Under the pieces are notes generated by a model. The model did no database searches and was not told the origin of the DNA. It worked only from the letters and a program-made list of their open reading frames with translations. Position numbers and translations under genes: made by a program. Shown piece by piece: positions 18,924 to 27,232 of a stretch of 38,996 nucleotides of DNA. Each line of letters begins with the position of its first letter. Positions within the stretch are counted from its first letter, which is position 1. This stretch comes from Verrucomicrobiia bacterium (GTDB taxonomy: Bacteria > Verrucomicrobiota > Verrucomicrobiia > Verrucomicrobiales > DEV007), in the NCBI GenBank assembly GCA_030430255.1, contig JAUIGD010000012.1, positions 1 through 38,996 of the forward strand, given 5' to 3'.

Positions 18924-20054
18924 ACCTCCTCCTCATCGTCGTCACCCGCCACCTCGCCGCGCAGGCGCGACTCGATGAAGCCGTCCAGGGCGCCGTCGGT
19001 GACCCCCTCGACATCGCTGGTGCGGTGACCGGTGCGGTGGTCTTTGACCATCTGGTAGGGTTGGAACACGTACGAACGGATCTGGCTGCCCCAGGCGATC
19101 TCCCCCTTCTCGCCGTACTGCCGCTCCATCTCCGCGCGCTTCTTGTCCTCCTCGAGTTGGAAGAGCTTCGCCCGCAACAGGTTCATGGCCACCGCCCGGT
19201 TCTTGTGCTGGCTGCGCTCGGCGCTGCAGCGGATCAGGATGCCGCTCGGGTGGTGCCTCAACAGCACAGCGGTCTCCACCTTGTTGACGTTCTGGCCGCC
19301 CTTGCCGCCGCTGCGGGTGGTGGTGATCTCGATGTCCTTCTCGTCGATCTCGATGCCGCCGGTGTCTTCGAGCTCCGGCACGACGTCGATGCTCGCGAAC
19401 GAGGTGTGCCGCCGGGACTGCGCGTCGAAGGGCGAGATCCGCACCAGGCGGTGGACCCCGCGCTCGGTGTTGAGGTAGCCATAGGCGTTGTGGCCGATCA
19501 CGTGCAGCGTCGCCGAGCGGATGCCCGCCTCGTCCTCCTCCTGGATCTCCACCAGCTCGACCTTGTAGCCCCGCCGCTCCGCCCAGCGCTGGTACTGGCG
19601 CAGCAGCATCGAAGCCCAATCGCAAGCCTCGACCCCACCGGCGCCGGCGTTGATCGTCAGGTAGGCGTTGGCGTCATCGTGCTCGCCGTCGAGCAACAGG
19701 CGCAGCTCCAGGTCGGAGAGGGCGGCCCCCAGTTCGTCGAACTCGGTCTTCACTTCCTGCGCGGAGGCAGCATCGCCCTCCTCGCGGGCGAACTCGATGA
19801 GGTCGGCGATGTCGCCGACGCGGCGCTCCAGCTCCAGATAGCCGCTGATCTTCTTCGCCGTCTCCGCGTGTTGGGCGGAAACCTTGGCGGCGCGCCGGTT
19901 GTCGTCCCAGAACCCGGGGGCGGACATCTCCGCCTCGAGCTCTTCCTGCTCTGCGTTCAACTTCCCCAAGTCAAAGATAGCGCCTCAGCTCGCCGAGGCG
20001 CTTCTTCAGGGAGTCGGTGTCGAATGCTTGCAGGTCGATGGAAACGGTCGCCAT
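18920..20054 (-). CDS. prfB: Peptide chain release factor 2 with +1 programmed frameshift (20054-19974 joined to 19972-18920)
   Basis: ATG 20054 reads [27 protein letters not shown] then UGA (19973-19971) in CTT TGA C; a +1 shift continues [24 protein letters not shown]... [14 protein letters not shown] is the release-factor GGQ motif. Confidence 0.97.
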
Positions 20055-20114
20055 GGGCGGCTATGGTAGCCGGTCGCCCCCACCGCGCAAGCGCGCCTTC
20101 GGCGGCCGCGAACC

Positions 20115-20639
20115 ATGAAGTGCCGTGGCACCCTCATCCGGCGAACGCCGCTGACCGAAACCTCCCTCATCGTCACCTGGTGCACGAGGGAGCACGGCAT
20201 CGTCCGCGCGGTCGCGAAGGGCGCGCGGCGCCCCAAGAGCCCCTTCGCAGGCAAGCTCGACCTCTTCTTCGACACCGAGTTCGAGGTCGCCGCCAGCCGC
20301 AAGTCGGACCTCCACGTGCTGCGCGACCTCGCCGTGCTCGACCCGCGCCAAGGCCTGCGCGCCAGCTACGCCCAAACCCTCGCCGCCAGCTATTTCGTGC
20401 AGTTGCTCGACATCGTCGCCGAGCCCGAGACCCCGATCGCCCCGCTGTGCGACCTGCTCGAGCGGGCGCTCGACTACACCGCGGCGCGCAGGCCCGAGAG
20501 GCGGGCGGTCACCTACTTCGAAGCCGAACTCGCCCGCGAACTCGGCATCGCCGAGCCGGGCCGGCCTGCCGACGAATCCCTCGCCGGCATGTTCCAGCGC
20601 TTGCCAAAATCGCGGCGGGAACTGCTCGACCTCCTGTGA
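20115..20639 (+). CDS. recO: DNA repair protein RecO (short form)
   Basis: 174 aa; MKCRGTLIRRTPLTETSLIVTWCTREHGIVRAVAKGARRPKSPFAGKLDLFFDTEFEV matches the RecO N-terminal OB fold. Confidence 0.85.
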   Translation: MKCRGTLIRRTPLTETSLIVTWCTREHGIVRAVAKGARRPKSPFAGKLDLFFDTEFEVAASRKSDLHVLRDLAVLDPRQGLRASYAQTLAASYFVQLLDIVAEPETPIAPLCDLLERALDYTAARRPERRAVTYFEAELARELGIAEPGRPADESLAGMFQRLPKSRRELLDLL

Positions 20640-20851
20640 GCAGAAAATGTGATTCAAACGGCGATTGTGCGCTTGAGATTCGCCCCCGGTCGTCAATACA
20701 TAGTAAGCGCCGGCAATTGGGGCAAAACATCCTGATTTTTTCGATTAATTCGCAGTAATTATACAAAATATTTGATCACCCTGCCTTTCTACTGGCGCTT
20801 AGTGAGACACTGACGACCATTTCTGAGATCCCACCTCCTCCCCTCCCCCCC

Positions 20852-21757
20852 ATGAGCAGCCCCCAACACAGCGTCGTCCGCGTCTTGATCGAGCGGATCG
20901 AAACCCTCCAAGAAGAAGGCAAGACCGCCGAGGCCACGCGAGCGGCAGAGACGGCTGTCGATGCCGGCCGGCGGGCGGTCGAGGCCGATCCCGGTGAAGC
21001 CCTCCACCTGGTTTCGGCGCTCGAGATCCTCGGCGATATCCGGCGTGAATCAGGGGACTACCCGGCGACGGAAACCCTCTATCTCGAAGCCCTCGAGTGG
21101 GCGAAGGAGGTCGAGCTCGAGCCCGCGCAACTCGCCCGCATCAAGAGTAGCCTCGCTGCCGTCTACGATTTCTCCCAGCTCCCCGACTGCGCCATCCCGC
21201 TCTACGAGGAGGCCATCGTCCTCTTCGAAAGCCTCTCCCCGCCCGCCGAAGTCGACGTCGCCAACCTCCGCAACAACCTCGGCATGCTGTATAAGGACGC
21301 CGGCAATTTCGACCGCGCCGAGGACAACTACGCCCGCGCCTTGGAGATCTTCGAACGCGTGCTCGGCCGCGACGATGCGGATGTCGCGGCGGTCTACAAC
21401 AATCTCGGCACCCTCTACTACGCCTGTGGCTACAGCGCCCAGGCGCGCGAGATGCACAACCAAGCGCTGGAGATCCGCGAGCGCGTCAACGGGCCGAACC
21501 ATCCCGACCTCGGCCAGAGCTACAGCAACCTGGCCACCGTGCTCCACGAACTGGGCGAGGACGACGAGGCGCAGAAAAACTACGAGACTGCGCTGCGCAT
21601 CCTCGAACACAATTCCTCGGGCGGCAGCGAGATGCTCTCGATCGTCTCCGCCAACTTCGCCACGCTGATGCGCGACCTCGGCAAAGTGCGGAAGGCGATG
21701 GCTATCGAACGCCGGGCGCAGAAGTTGCTGCGCCGCCACAGCGCGGTGGCCACGTAG
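20852..21757 (+). CDS. Tetratricopeptide repeat protein, kinesin-light-chain-like TPRs
   Basis: 301 aa; repeated ~42-aa units: LRNNLGMLYKDAGNFDRAEDNYARALEIFERVLGRDDADVAAVYNNLGTLYYACGYSAQAREMHNQALEIRERVNGPNHPDLGQSYSNLATVLHELGEDDEAQKNYETALRI. Confidence 0.92.
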   Translation: MSSPQHSVVRVLIERIETLQEEGKTAEATRAAETAVDAGRRAVEADPGEALHLVSALEILGDIRRESGDYPATETLYLEALEWAKEVELEPAQLARIKSSLAAVYDFSQLPDCAIPLYEEAIVLFESLSPPAEVDVANLRNNLGMLYKDAGNFDRAEDNYARALEIFERVLGRDDADVAAVYNNLGTLYYACGYSAQAREMHNQALEIRERVNGPNHPDLGQSYSNLATVLHELGEDDEAQKNYETALRILEHNSSGGSEMLSIVSANFATLMRDLGKVRKAMAIERRAQKLLRRHSAVAT

Positions 21758-21817
21758 CCGCAGGGCGCCATCGGATCCCGTCGGGAAAGGTTCCCCGCCC
21801 GCCACCAACTGAGGATA

Positions 21818-22115
21818 GGCATCGACGGGTGGCAGCGTCTCGGTGCCCGCTCGCTCGGTGCCCGTCAAGGCATCCTGGGCGTCCCGGTGGCTCCGCCGCG
21901 GGTTTCATTGGCGGGAGCCTTCCGGCGCCGCGCTTGTCGGGATGACACAACACTTCCTTGAGAGGGCTGGTGGCCATCCCCTCACACTGCCCTGACCGCC
22001 CTCAAGTCCGCGGCGCTGTCACCCTGAGCAACGCGAAGGGCCTCTCACCGCGGTCCGCGTCTCCGGAGCCATTCGTGTTGAACGATCCCACCGCCTCCCC
22101 GGCCCGAGCGCCATT
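21818..22115. repeat. MITE-like element copy B
   Basis: GGCATCGACGGGTGGCAG...TGACACAACACTTCCTTGAGAGGGCTGGTGGCCA...CACCGCGGTCCGCGTCTCCGGAGCCATTCGTGTTGAACGATCCCACCG, ending in TIR-like CGAGCGCCATT (22105-22115). Confidence 0.7.
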
Positions 22116-22126
22116 TGGGTTAGCCT

Positions 22127-22503
22127 GAATGGCGCTCGGTGAAGGATAGGACATCGCTGGGTGGCAGCGTCCCGGTGCCCGTTCGCTTGGGGCCGTCATG
22201 GCATCCGGGGCGTCCCGGTGGCTCGGGCCGCCGGTTTCATGGCGGGGTCCTTCCGGCGCTGCGCTTGTCAGGATGACACAACACTTCCTTGAGAGGGCTG
22301 GTGGCCAGGCCCATCACACTGCCCTGACCGCCCTCAAGTCCGCGGAGCTGTCACCCTTAGCAACGCGAAGGGCCTCTCACCGCGGTCCGCGTCTCAGGAG
22401 CCATTCGTGTTGAACGATCCCACCGCGCCTCCCCGGTAGGGAACTCGACTCCGAGGGGCTGTTCCGCGCACGGCTAAAACGGCGGCACCCACGAGAATCT
22501 CCC
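22127..22503. repeat. MITE-like element copy C, direct repeat of copy B
   Basis: Starts with TIR GAATGGCGCTCGGT (22127-22140); shares long near-identical blocks with copy B; its right part (GGGAACTCGACTCCGAGGGGCTG...AAACGGCGGCACCCACGAGAATCTCC) matches copy A reversed. Confidence 0.75.
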
Positions 22504-22665
22504 GGATGGCGCTTGGTTGAGAGGAGGTGTCGGAGGCACGAGAGGAGGGAGCGCGGAGTGGAGCGCCAGCGGAACTCTGGGGAACCGGAAAGCGGAGCGA
22601 GCCGCCCCGGCAGGGGCGGGAGAAGCCTCGGCCGAGCGACGCACCACCTGAACCAAGCGCCATCC
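22504..22665. repeat. 162-bp element with 15-bp perfect terminal inverted repeats shared with copies A-C
   Basis: GGATGGCGCTTGGTT (22504-22518) / AACCAAGCGCCATCC (22651-22665). Confidence 0.7.
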
Positions 22666-22671
22666 CTCACA

Positions 22672-22718
22672 GCCCGGATCGATGACCGAACCCCTGGCTG
22701 CGGTTTGCCTTCGTTGAA
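22672..22718. repeat. Half copy of the 186-bp palindromic element
   Basis: AGCCCGGATCGATGACCGA...GGCTGCGGTTTGCCTTCGTTGA versus reverse complement of 5106-5155. Confidence 0.6.
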
Positions 22719-22739
22719 GCAATGGAGGCGGCAGCGATA

Positions 22740-23939
22740 TCAACGCTGCAGGAAGCACGCGTCAGCCCAATCGGCGTGGTCGGCGATGTCGAGGTCGTGG
22801 CCCGCCTCGACACGCAGCGTCACTTGCGGCGCGCCTTCGAGTTCCACCTTGATCAGCTGCGCGGGTTCGCCGCCCCTCATGCGTTTGCGGAACAGTTCTT
22901 CGTCGCCAGCCAAGACGACGAACTCGCAGTCGCCGCGCCCGCGGGTGTCCGCATCGATGCCGATCTCGGCGAGGAAGAGATCGTAGGGCCCGTCGTTGTC
23001 GAAGGTGACCTCCGTGCCGGCCGCGAAGCCGAGGCCCTTGTCGTACGTCGTGTCGCCAATCTTGATCGGGGCCCCGGAGATGGTGCGGTCCCGCAGCCAC
23101 TGCCGGGGCGGGGCGACGATGGGCTGGGAGCGGGAGGCGGCCGCTTGGAGGTCGGAGGCGTAGGCCAGCCGCGGCGAGCGGATGCCGATCCGCTGCACGG
23201 ATGCCCAGGGCACGGCCACCTCGATCCCCTCGACCAGTGCCAGTCGGAGGTTGCCGTCCTCGAAGCCGAGCAGGTCTGCCTTGAGGCGGGTACCCCCGAC
23301 CAAGCTGAGCGTGCACAGCGGCCACTCGTCGTCCTGGAGCAGCGGCGAGGCCAGTACGGCTCCGTAGACGCGCGTCCGCGGCACGGTTTTGAGGTTCGCC
23401 GCACCCTCCATCTCGAACGACAGGCCGGAGTCGTCGACCTGTTCGATCAGGCCGTCGACCTCCTGGAGTTCGGCGCCGCCGGTCAGGAAGATCGTATCGT
23501 AGTCGCGCGAGGCCTCCCATTCTAGGAGCCCCTTTTGAAACCTCGAACCACGCAGCAACTCGCCGAAGCGTAGGGCCCGCACGGCGTCGATCGGGATCTC
23601 CCAATCGCCGAGTCCCGGAACGGCGAACATCACCTGCTCCTCGATGATCTCGATCCCCGCCGAGGCGATCTCGCTGCCGCAGATGAGGACGACGCGGCCA
23701 TCCGAAGTGTCTTCGACCTCCTGGGCATCGCCCGGGATGATCGCCCTGAGGCCCTCGATCTGCCAGTCTTTGCCCCCAAGGCGGACGGTCCCGTCGCCGC
23801 CGACCTCCTCGATCTCGCCGGGGATGAACTCGCCCTCCAAAGTGATCAAGCCCGGCTCTGCAGCGGAGCCGGAAGGGGCCGTGACGACCAGGGCGACGCC
23901 CAGCGACATCGCCCTCCAAGCAGAGGAGAGACTACTCAT
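22740..23939 (-). CDS. Secreted protein with C-terminal NPCBM/NEW2-type domain
   Basis: 399 aa from ATG 23939 (alternative start 23996); signal MSSLSSAWRAMSLGVALVVTAPSGSAAEP; C-terminal YDKGLGFAAGTEVTFDNDGPYDLFLAEIGIDADTRGRGDCEFVVLAGDEELFRKRMRGGEPAQLIKVELEGAPQVTLRVEAGHD. Confidence 0.88.
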   Translation of the reverse strand: MSSLSSAWRAMSLGVALVVTAPSGSAAEPGLITLEGEFIPGEIEEVGGDGTVRLGGKDWQIEGLRAIIPGDAQEVEDTSDGRVVLICGSEIASAGIEIIEEQVMFAVPGLGDWEIPIDAVRALRFGELLRGSRFQKGLLEWEASRDYDTIFLTGGAELQEVDGLIEQVDDSGLSFEMEGAANLKTVPRTRVYGAVLASPLLQDDEWPLCTLSLVGGTRLKADLLGFEDGNLRLALVEGIEVAVPWASVQRIGIRSPRLAYASDLQAAASRSQPIVAPPRQWLRDRTISGAPIKIGDTTYDKGLGFAAGTEVTFDNDGPYDLFLAEIGIDADTRGRGDCEFVVLAGDEELFRKRMRGGEPAQLIKVELEGAPQVTLRVEAGHDLDIADHADWADACFLQR

Positions 23940-23973
23940 CGATGACGGGATATGGCGGTGCTCGGCCTTCCGC

Positions 23974-24243
23974 TCACTCGCTTCCCCCCTCGCCATCCTC
24001 CTGGACCGAGCGGTAGTACTGATCGACCAGATGCCGGTAGCGGGCGGGGTACTTGAGTTTCAGAGCGCCGAGCGCGTCGGTGGCGCGGTCCCGCTCGCGG
24101 AGGTCGTCCCACGCGCTTTCGGCGGCACCGCGGATGCGGCGCACGACGCGCGGGGCTTCTTGGGCGGTGGCGTTGCCACCTTGATTCGCACCGGCTCCGT
24201 TTCCATTTTGTGAACCCTGACCAGGGCTCTGACCGCCATTGGG
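23974..24243 (-). other. 89-codon in-frame continuation beyond the UGA of the upstream gene (readthrough region or disrupted 3' part)
   Basis: TGA at 24246-24244 is followed in the same frame by PNGGQSPGQGSQNGNGAGANQGGNATAQEAPRVVRRIRGAAESAWDDLRERDRATDALGALKLKYPARYRHLVDQYYRSVQEDGEGGSE and stop 23976-23974. Confidence 0.8.
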
Positions 24244-25005
24244 TCATGTGCCTCCGCTGGGTGGCTGCTGCTGCTCCTGCTCCTCGGCCATGGCGATCAG
24301 TTCATCGAGCATGGTGACGATGTGCCCCTGCACGACCTGGGTGACTTCGCCCGCGTCGGTCAGGGTGAGCTTGCGGCGGGAGAACTCCATGTGGGTGGCG
24401 ACATCGCCGATGCTGCCGCGGTGGACGCGCTCGAGCGACGCCATCAGGTCCCAGGCGGCGCCGACGAGGCGCGGGCTGGCATCGGGATACTGGTCGATGA
24501 ACGCGTTCAGGTTGTCCGAAGCGTCGGTGCGCTGCAGCATGTTCGCGTTGCAGACGCCCTGATAGTAGAGCGACTCGCCGGTGCGCAGCGACGCATCCGC
24601 GAAATCGCTGCGGAGCTTCCGCAGATGCGGCAAGGCGTCCTCGAACCGCTCTTCGCCGATGAGGACGCGGGCGAGGTAGAAGGACGCCTCGGCGGCCAGG
24701 TAGGGATCGTCGGATCCCGCGAGCGTCTCCAGCTTGGCGATGCCTTCCGCCGGATCCTCGGCCGCCGCCCTGAGGGCTTCGGCGAACTCGGGGTGCAGTC
24801 CGCGCAGCACCCCGGTCAATGCTCCCGCCTCGACTCGGCCATCCGACATCCCATCCAATTTCTCAACGAGGGCGGGATCCGCATCGGGGGCGAGCGCGTC
24901 GCGAAAACCGCTGATCACCGTTGCGAACTCGTCCTTCTGGGCAGCGTTTGTGGTGCTGAGCGCCAATGCGGGCAGCGCGGCGAAAAGGAAAGAGGACCGC
25001 TTCAT
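24244..25005 (-). CDS. Secreted TPR-like protein, truncated by an in-frame UGA
   Basis: 253 aa; signal MKRSSFLFAALPALALSTTNAAQ; AAEASFYLARVLIGEERFEDALPHLRKLRSDFADASLRTGESLYYQGVCN; ends EEQEQQQPPSGGT then stop. Confidence 0.85.
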   Translation of the reverse strand: MKRSSFLFAALPALALSTTNAAQKDEFATVISGFRDALAPDADPALVEKLDGMSDGRVEAGALTGVLRGLHPEFAEALRAAAEDPAEGIAKLETLAGSDDPYLAAEASFYLARVLIGEERFEDALPHLRKLRSDFADASLRTGESLYYQGVCNANMLQRTDASDNLNAFIDQYPDASPRLVGAAWDLMASLERVHRGSIGDVATHMEFSRRKLTLTDAGEVTQVVQGHIVTMLDELIAMAEEQEQQQPPSGGT

Positions 25006-25036
25006 AGGCGTTAGACTAGGATATTCTGGGGGGGGT

Positions 25037-27169
25037 TCAATCGATTTCCGCCTCCGCCGGCGGCTGGCTGCGGGCGGCGAGTTCCCGCGCCGACTCGGTG
25101 ATTTTCTTCTGCAGCACGGCGGCGTCTCGGATTTGGCGCAGCAGGATCTCGCCCGCCTCTCCGACCTCCCGCTGCACCTCGTCGTGGAAGTCGACGGTGC
25201 GGCGGTTGATGCGCAACTGGGTGAGCCGGAGCAGCTTCAACTCAGCGCTCGGCGGCAACAGCGGCGGCTGCCCCTGTTGCCCCTGCTGCTGTTGTTGTTG
25301 CTGTTGCTGTTGGTTCTGCATCTGCTGGGCGATCTGCACCGCCTCGATCAGCTCCTCCAGGGTCGTCTCGATCTCGCGTTGGGAGCGCTGGACGAAGGTG
25401 CCCGTCTGCTGGTCGTCGATCAGGTCGGCGATGGCGATGAGGTCATGCTTCATCCCCTCCACCACGTTGCGCACCACCACGCTGGCGCCCTCCCCGACCA
25501 ACAATCCTTCGGCTTCCTCCGCCTTCTCGGAAAGCTCGCGCTCCGCGACTTCAGCCGAGCGGAGTTCGATGCGGTCGGCGCGGCGCAGGCTGCCGCCCTG
25601 GGCTTCGCGCTTGGCGTCGACAGCCGCAACGGTGGCGCTGGCCTCCTTCTGTTTCACCAGCATGTCGCGGAAGATCTGCTCCAGCTTGATCAGCGCCTCC
25701 ATCTGCTGGTCCTGCCGGAGTTCGTCCAACTGCTCCTGGACCTCCTGCCGCGCGCGCTCGAGGTCCTCCAAGGCGTCGCCCTGATCCTGGGACGCGCCGC
25801 CGGGGTTGCCCTGCGCGAGGCTACCCGCCGCCTTGCCCATCTTGCCCTGGGCGGATTCGACCGCCTCCTTGGCCGACTTCTGCCCTTCGCGCAGAGGGTC
25901 TTGTTGCCCGCCCTCTTCCCCCGGCGAGCCGGCCAGAGAATCCCCCATCTCCTCGGCGAGCTGCCCGGTCTCCCCGGCGGTCCCGTCCTGCTGCTGTGCC
26001 AAGCCCTGCATGTCCTCAGGTGTCATGCCGGCGATGCGGTCGCGCTCCGCCTGAAGTTCTTGAAGGGCGCGGTTGAGATCGTCGAGGGCTTGCGACTCCG
26101 AGTCTCCGGCATCTTTGCCTTTGCCGAGCGCCAAGTTCTTCTCCGCCCCCTCCTGATCTTGTTCCGCGTCCCGCATCGCCTGAGCCCCGGGCCGTTGAGA
26201 AGGCTCCTCCTCGCGAGGCGCCGGTTCCAATTGATTTTGCGAATCCTCAGCGAAGGGATCGAAGGGCTGCTCACCGCCCTGCGGTTGCTCCCCACCCTCG
26301 GGCTGCTCCCCGCCCTGCGGCTGCTCACCGCCCTGCGGTTGCTCCCCACCCTCGGGCTGCTCCCCGCCCTCGGGTTGCTCGCCGCCCTCGGGTTGCTCTC
26401 CGTCCTGCGGCCGCGTGTCGCCGTCACGCTCACCTTCGGGTCCCTTTTCGACCTCCTTGCGTAGCTTCTCGGTGTCTTCGCGGAGTTTGCGCTGTTCTTC
26501 GGCGACAGCGTCGAGGCCATCGATCCCCTTTTGGGTCTCCTCCGCCGTCTTCTCTTTGAGTTCGGCCTGCCGGTCGATCAAACGCTCCAGTTCGGCGATC
26601 TGGCGGTCGAGATTCTCCAGGGCCTGATCGCGCTCGTTGCGGATGTCGCTCTCCTGCTTGAGCTGGGTCTCGTCGTCGATGAGTTTGTCGAGCGCCTCCT
26701 TCCAGCGCTCGAGTTTCTCGATCTCCTTCTGGATCCGCTGTTCCTCATCGTCGGCCAGCAGCATCTCGATCAGCGCTTTGACGTCCTCGATGGCGCGCCC
26801 CTGTTCCTCGTTGGCGGTATCGAGTTTCGAACGGTTGAGGAGTTCGGCGATCTCGTCCATGCGGCGCTCCAGCAGCATCTCCTTCGAAGCCTTGAAGGCT
26901 TCGATCAGCTTCTCGGCCTCCTCGGGGTTCTCCGCTTGCAGCGCCCTCGCGAGTTCGGTGAACTGCCGCTCGAGATCGACCACCATCCGCTTCACCCGCT
27001 GCTGGCGCACCCCGAGGGGCGTCTCGCGGGCGGCGCCCGCCCCGTCGGCCCCCTCCGCATCCGCCGGCGCCGGAGGGGTATCCGCCGTCTGAGCCGCCAG
27101 CGGCAGCGCCGAAACGCACAGGGTAAACCCGACGAGAGCCGCGGGGAGGATAGGGATCACACGTTTCAT
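25037..27169 (-). CDS. Secreted coiled-coil protein with GEQP[EQ]G tandem repeats and poly-Gln tract
   Basis: 710 aa; signal MKRVIPILPAALVGFTLCVSALPLAAQ; long charged heptad-like regions. Confidence 0.9.
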   Translation of the reverse strand: MKRVIPILPAALVGFTLCVSALPLAAQTADTPPAPADAEGADGAGAARETPLGVRQQRVKRMVVDLERQFTELARALQAENPEEAEKLIEAFKASKEMLLERRMDEIAELLNRSKLDTANEEQGRAIEDVKALIEMLLADDEEQRIQKEIEKLERWKEALDKLIDDETQLKQESDIRNERDQALENLDRQIAELERLIDRQAELKEKTAEETQKGIDGLDAVAEEQRKLREDTEKLRKEVEKGPEGERDGDTRPQDGEQPEGGEQPEGGEQPEGGEQPQGGEQPQGGEQPEGGEQPQGGEQPFDPFAEDSQNQLEPAPREEEPSQRPGAQAMRDAEQDQEGAEKNLALGKGKDAGDSESQALDDLNRALQELQAERDRIAGMTPEDMQGLAQQQDGTAGETGQLAEEMGDSLAGSPGEEGGQQDPLREGQKSAKEAVESAQGKMGKAAGSLAQGNPGGASQDQGDALEDLERARQEVQEQLDELRQDQQMEALIKLEQIFRDMLVKQKEASATVAAVDAKREAQGGSLRRADRIELRSAEVAERELSEKAEEAEGLLVGEGASVVVRNVVEGMKHDLIAIADLIDDQQTGTFVQRSQREIETTLEELIEAVQIAQQMQNQQQQQQQQQQGQQGQPPLLPPSAELKLLRLTQLRINRRTVDFHDEVQREVGEAGEILLRQIRDAAVLQKKITESARELAARSQPPAEAEID
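25276..25322 (-). repeat. Poly-glutamine CAG/CAA microsatellite within CDS
   Basis: Encodes QNQQQQQQQQQQGQQGQ. Confidence 0.85.
26265..26408 (-). repeat. 18-bp coding tandem repeat, about 8 units
   Basis: Encodes GEQPEGGEQPEGGEQPEGGEQPQGGEQPQGGEQPEGGEQPQGGEQP. Confidence 0.9.
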
Positions 27170-27232
27170 CGTTCGGTCAGGTCGGTTGAGGTTGGCTTCT
27201 CTGGTATAACGGCGCCGGGGCGGGTAGTCTTG

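Noticed and set aside
22197-22413. Small ORFs (60-100 aa) within the 21.8-22.7 kb repeat cluster
   Set aside because: They lie in repeats and lack conserved protein character or start context
23936-24247. 103-aa ORF with ATGA overlaps at both ends, an attractive coupled-gene model
   Set aside because: Product is Arg/Pro/Ser-rich (PRSPARRAPHPRCRRKRVGRPPRAGPRHRRARR), typical of a wrong frame; the readthrough frame has natural composition and a family-like C-terminal module. The double overlap looks coincidental, though proteomics could overturn this
26265-26408. CRISPR-like array impression from regular 18-bp repeats
   Set aside because: No spacers; the repeat is coding and contiguous (GEQP[EQ]G)
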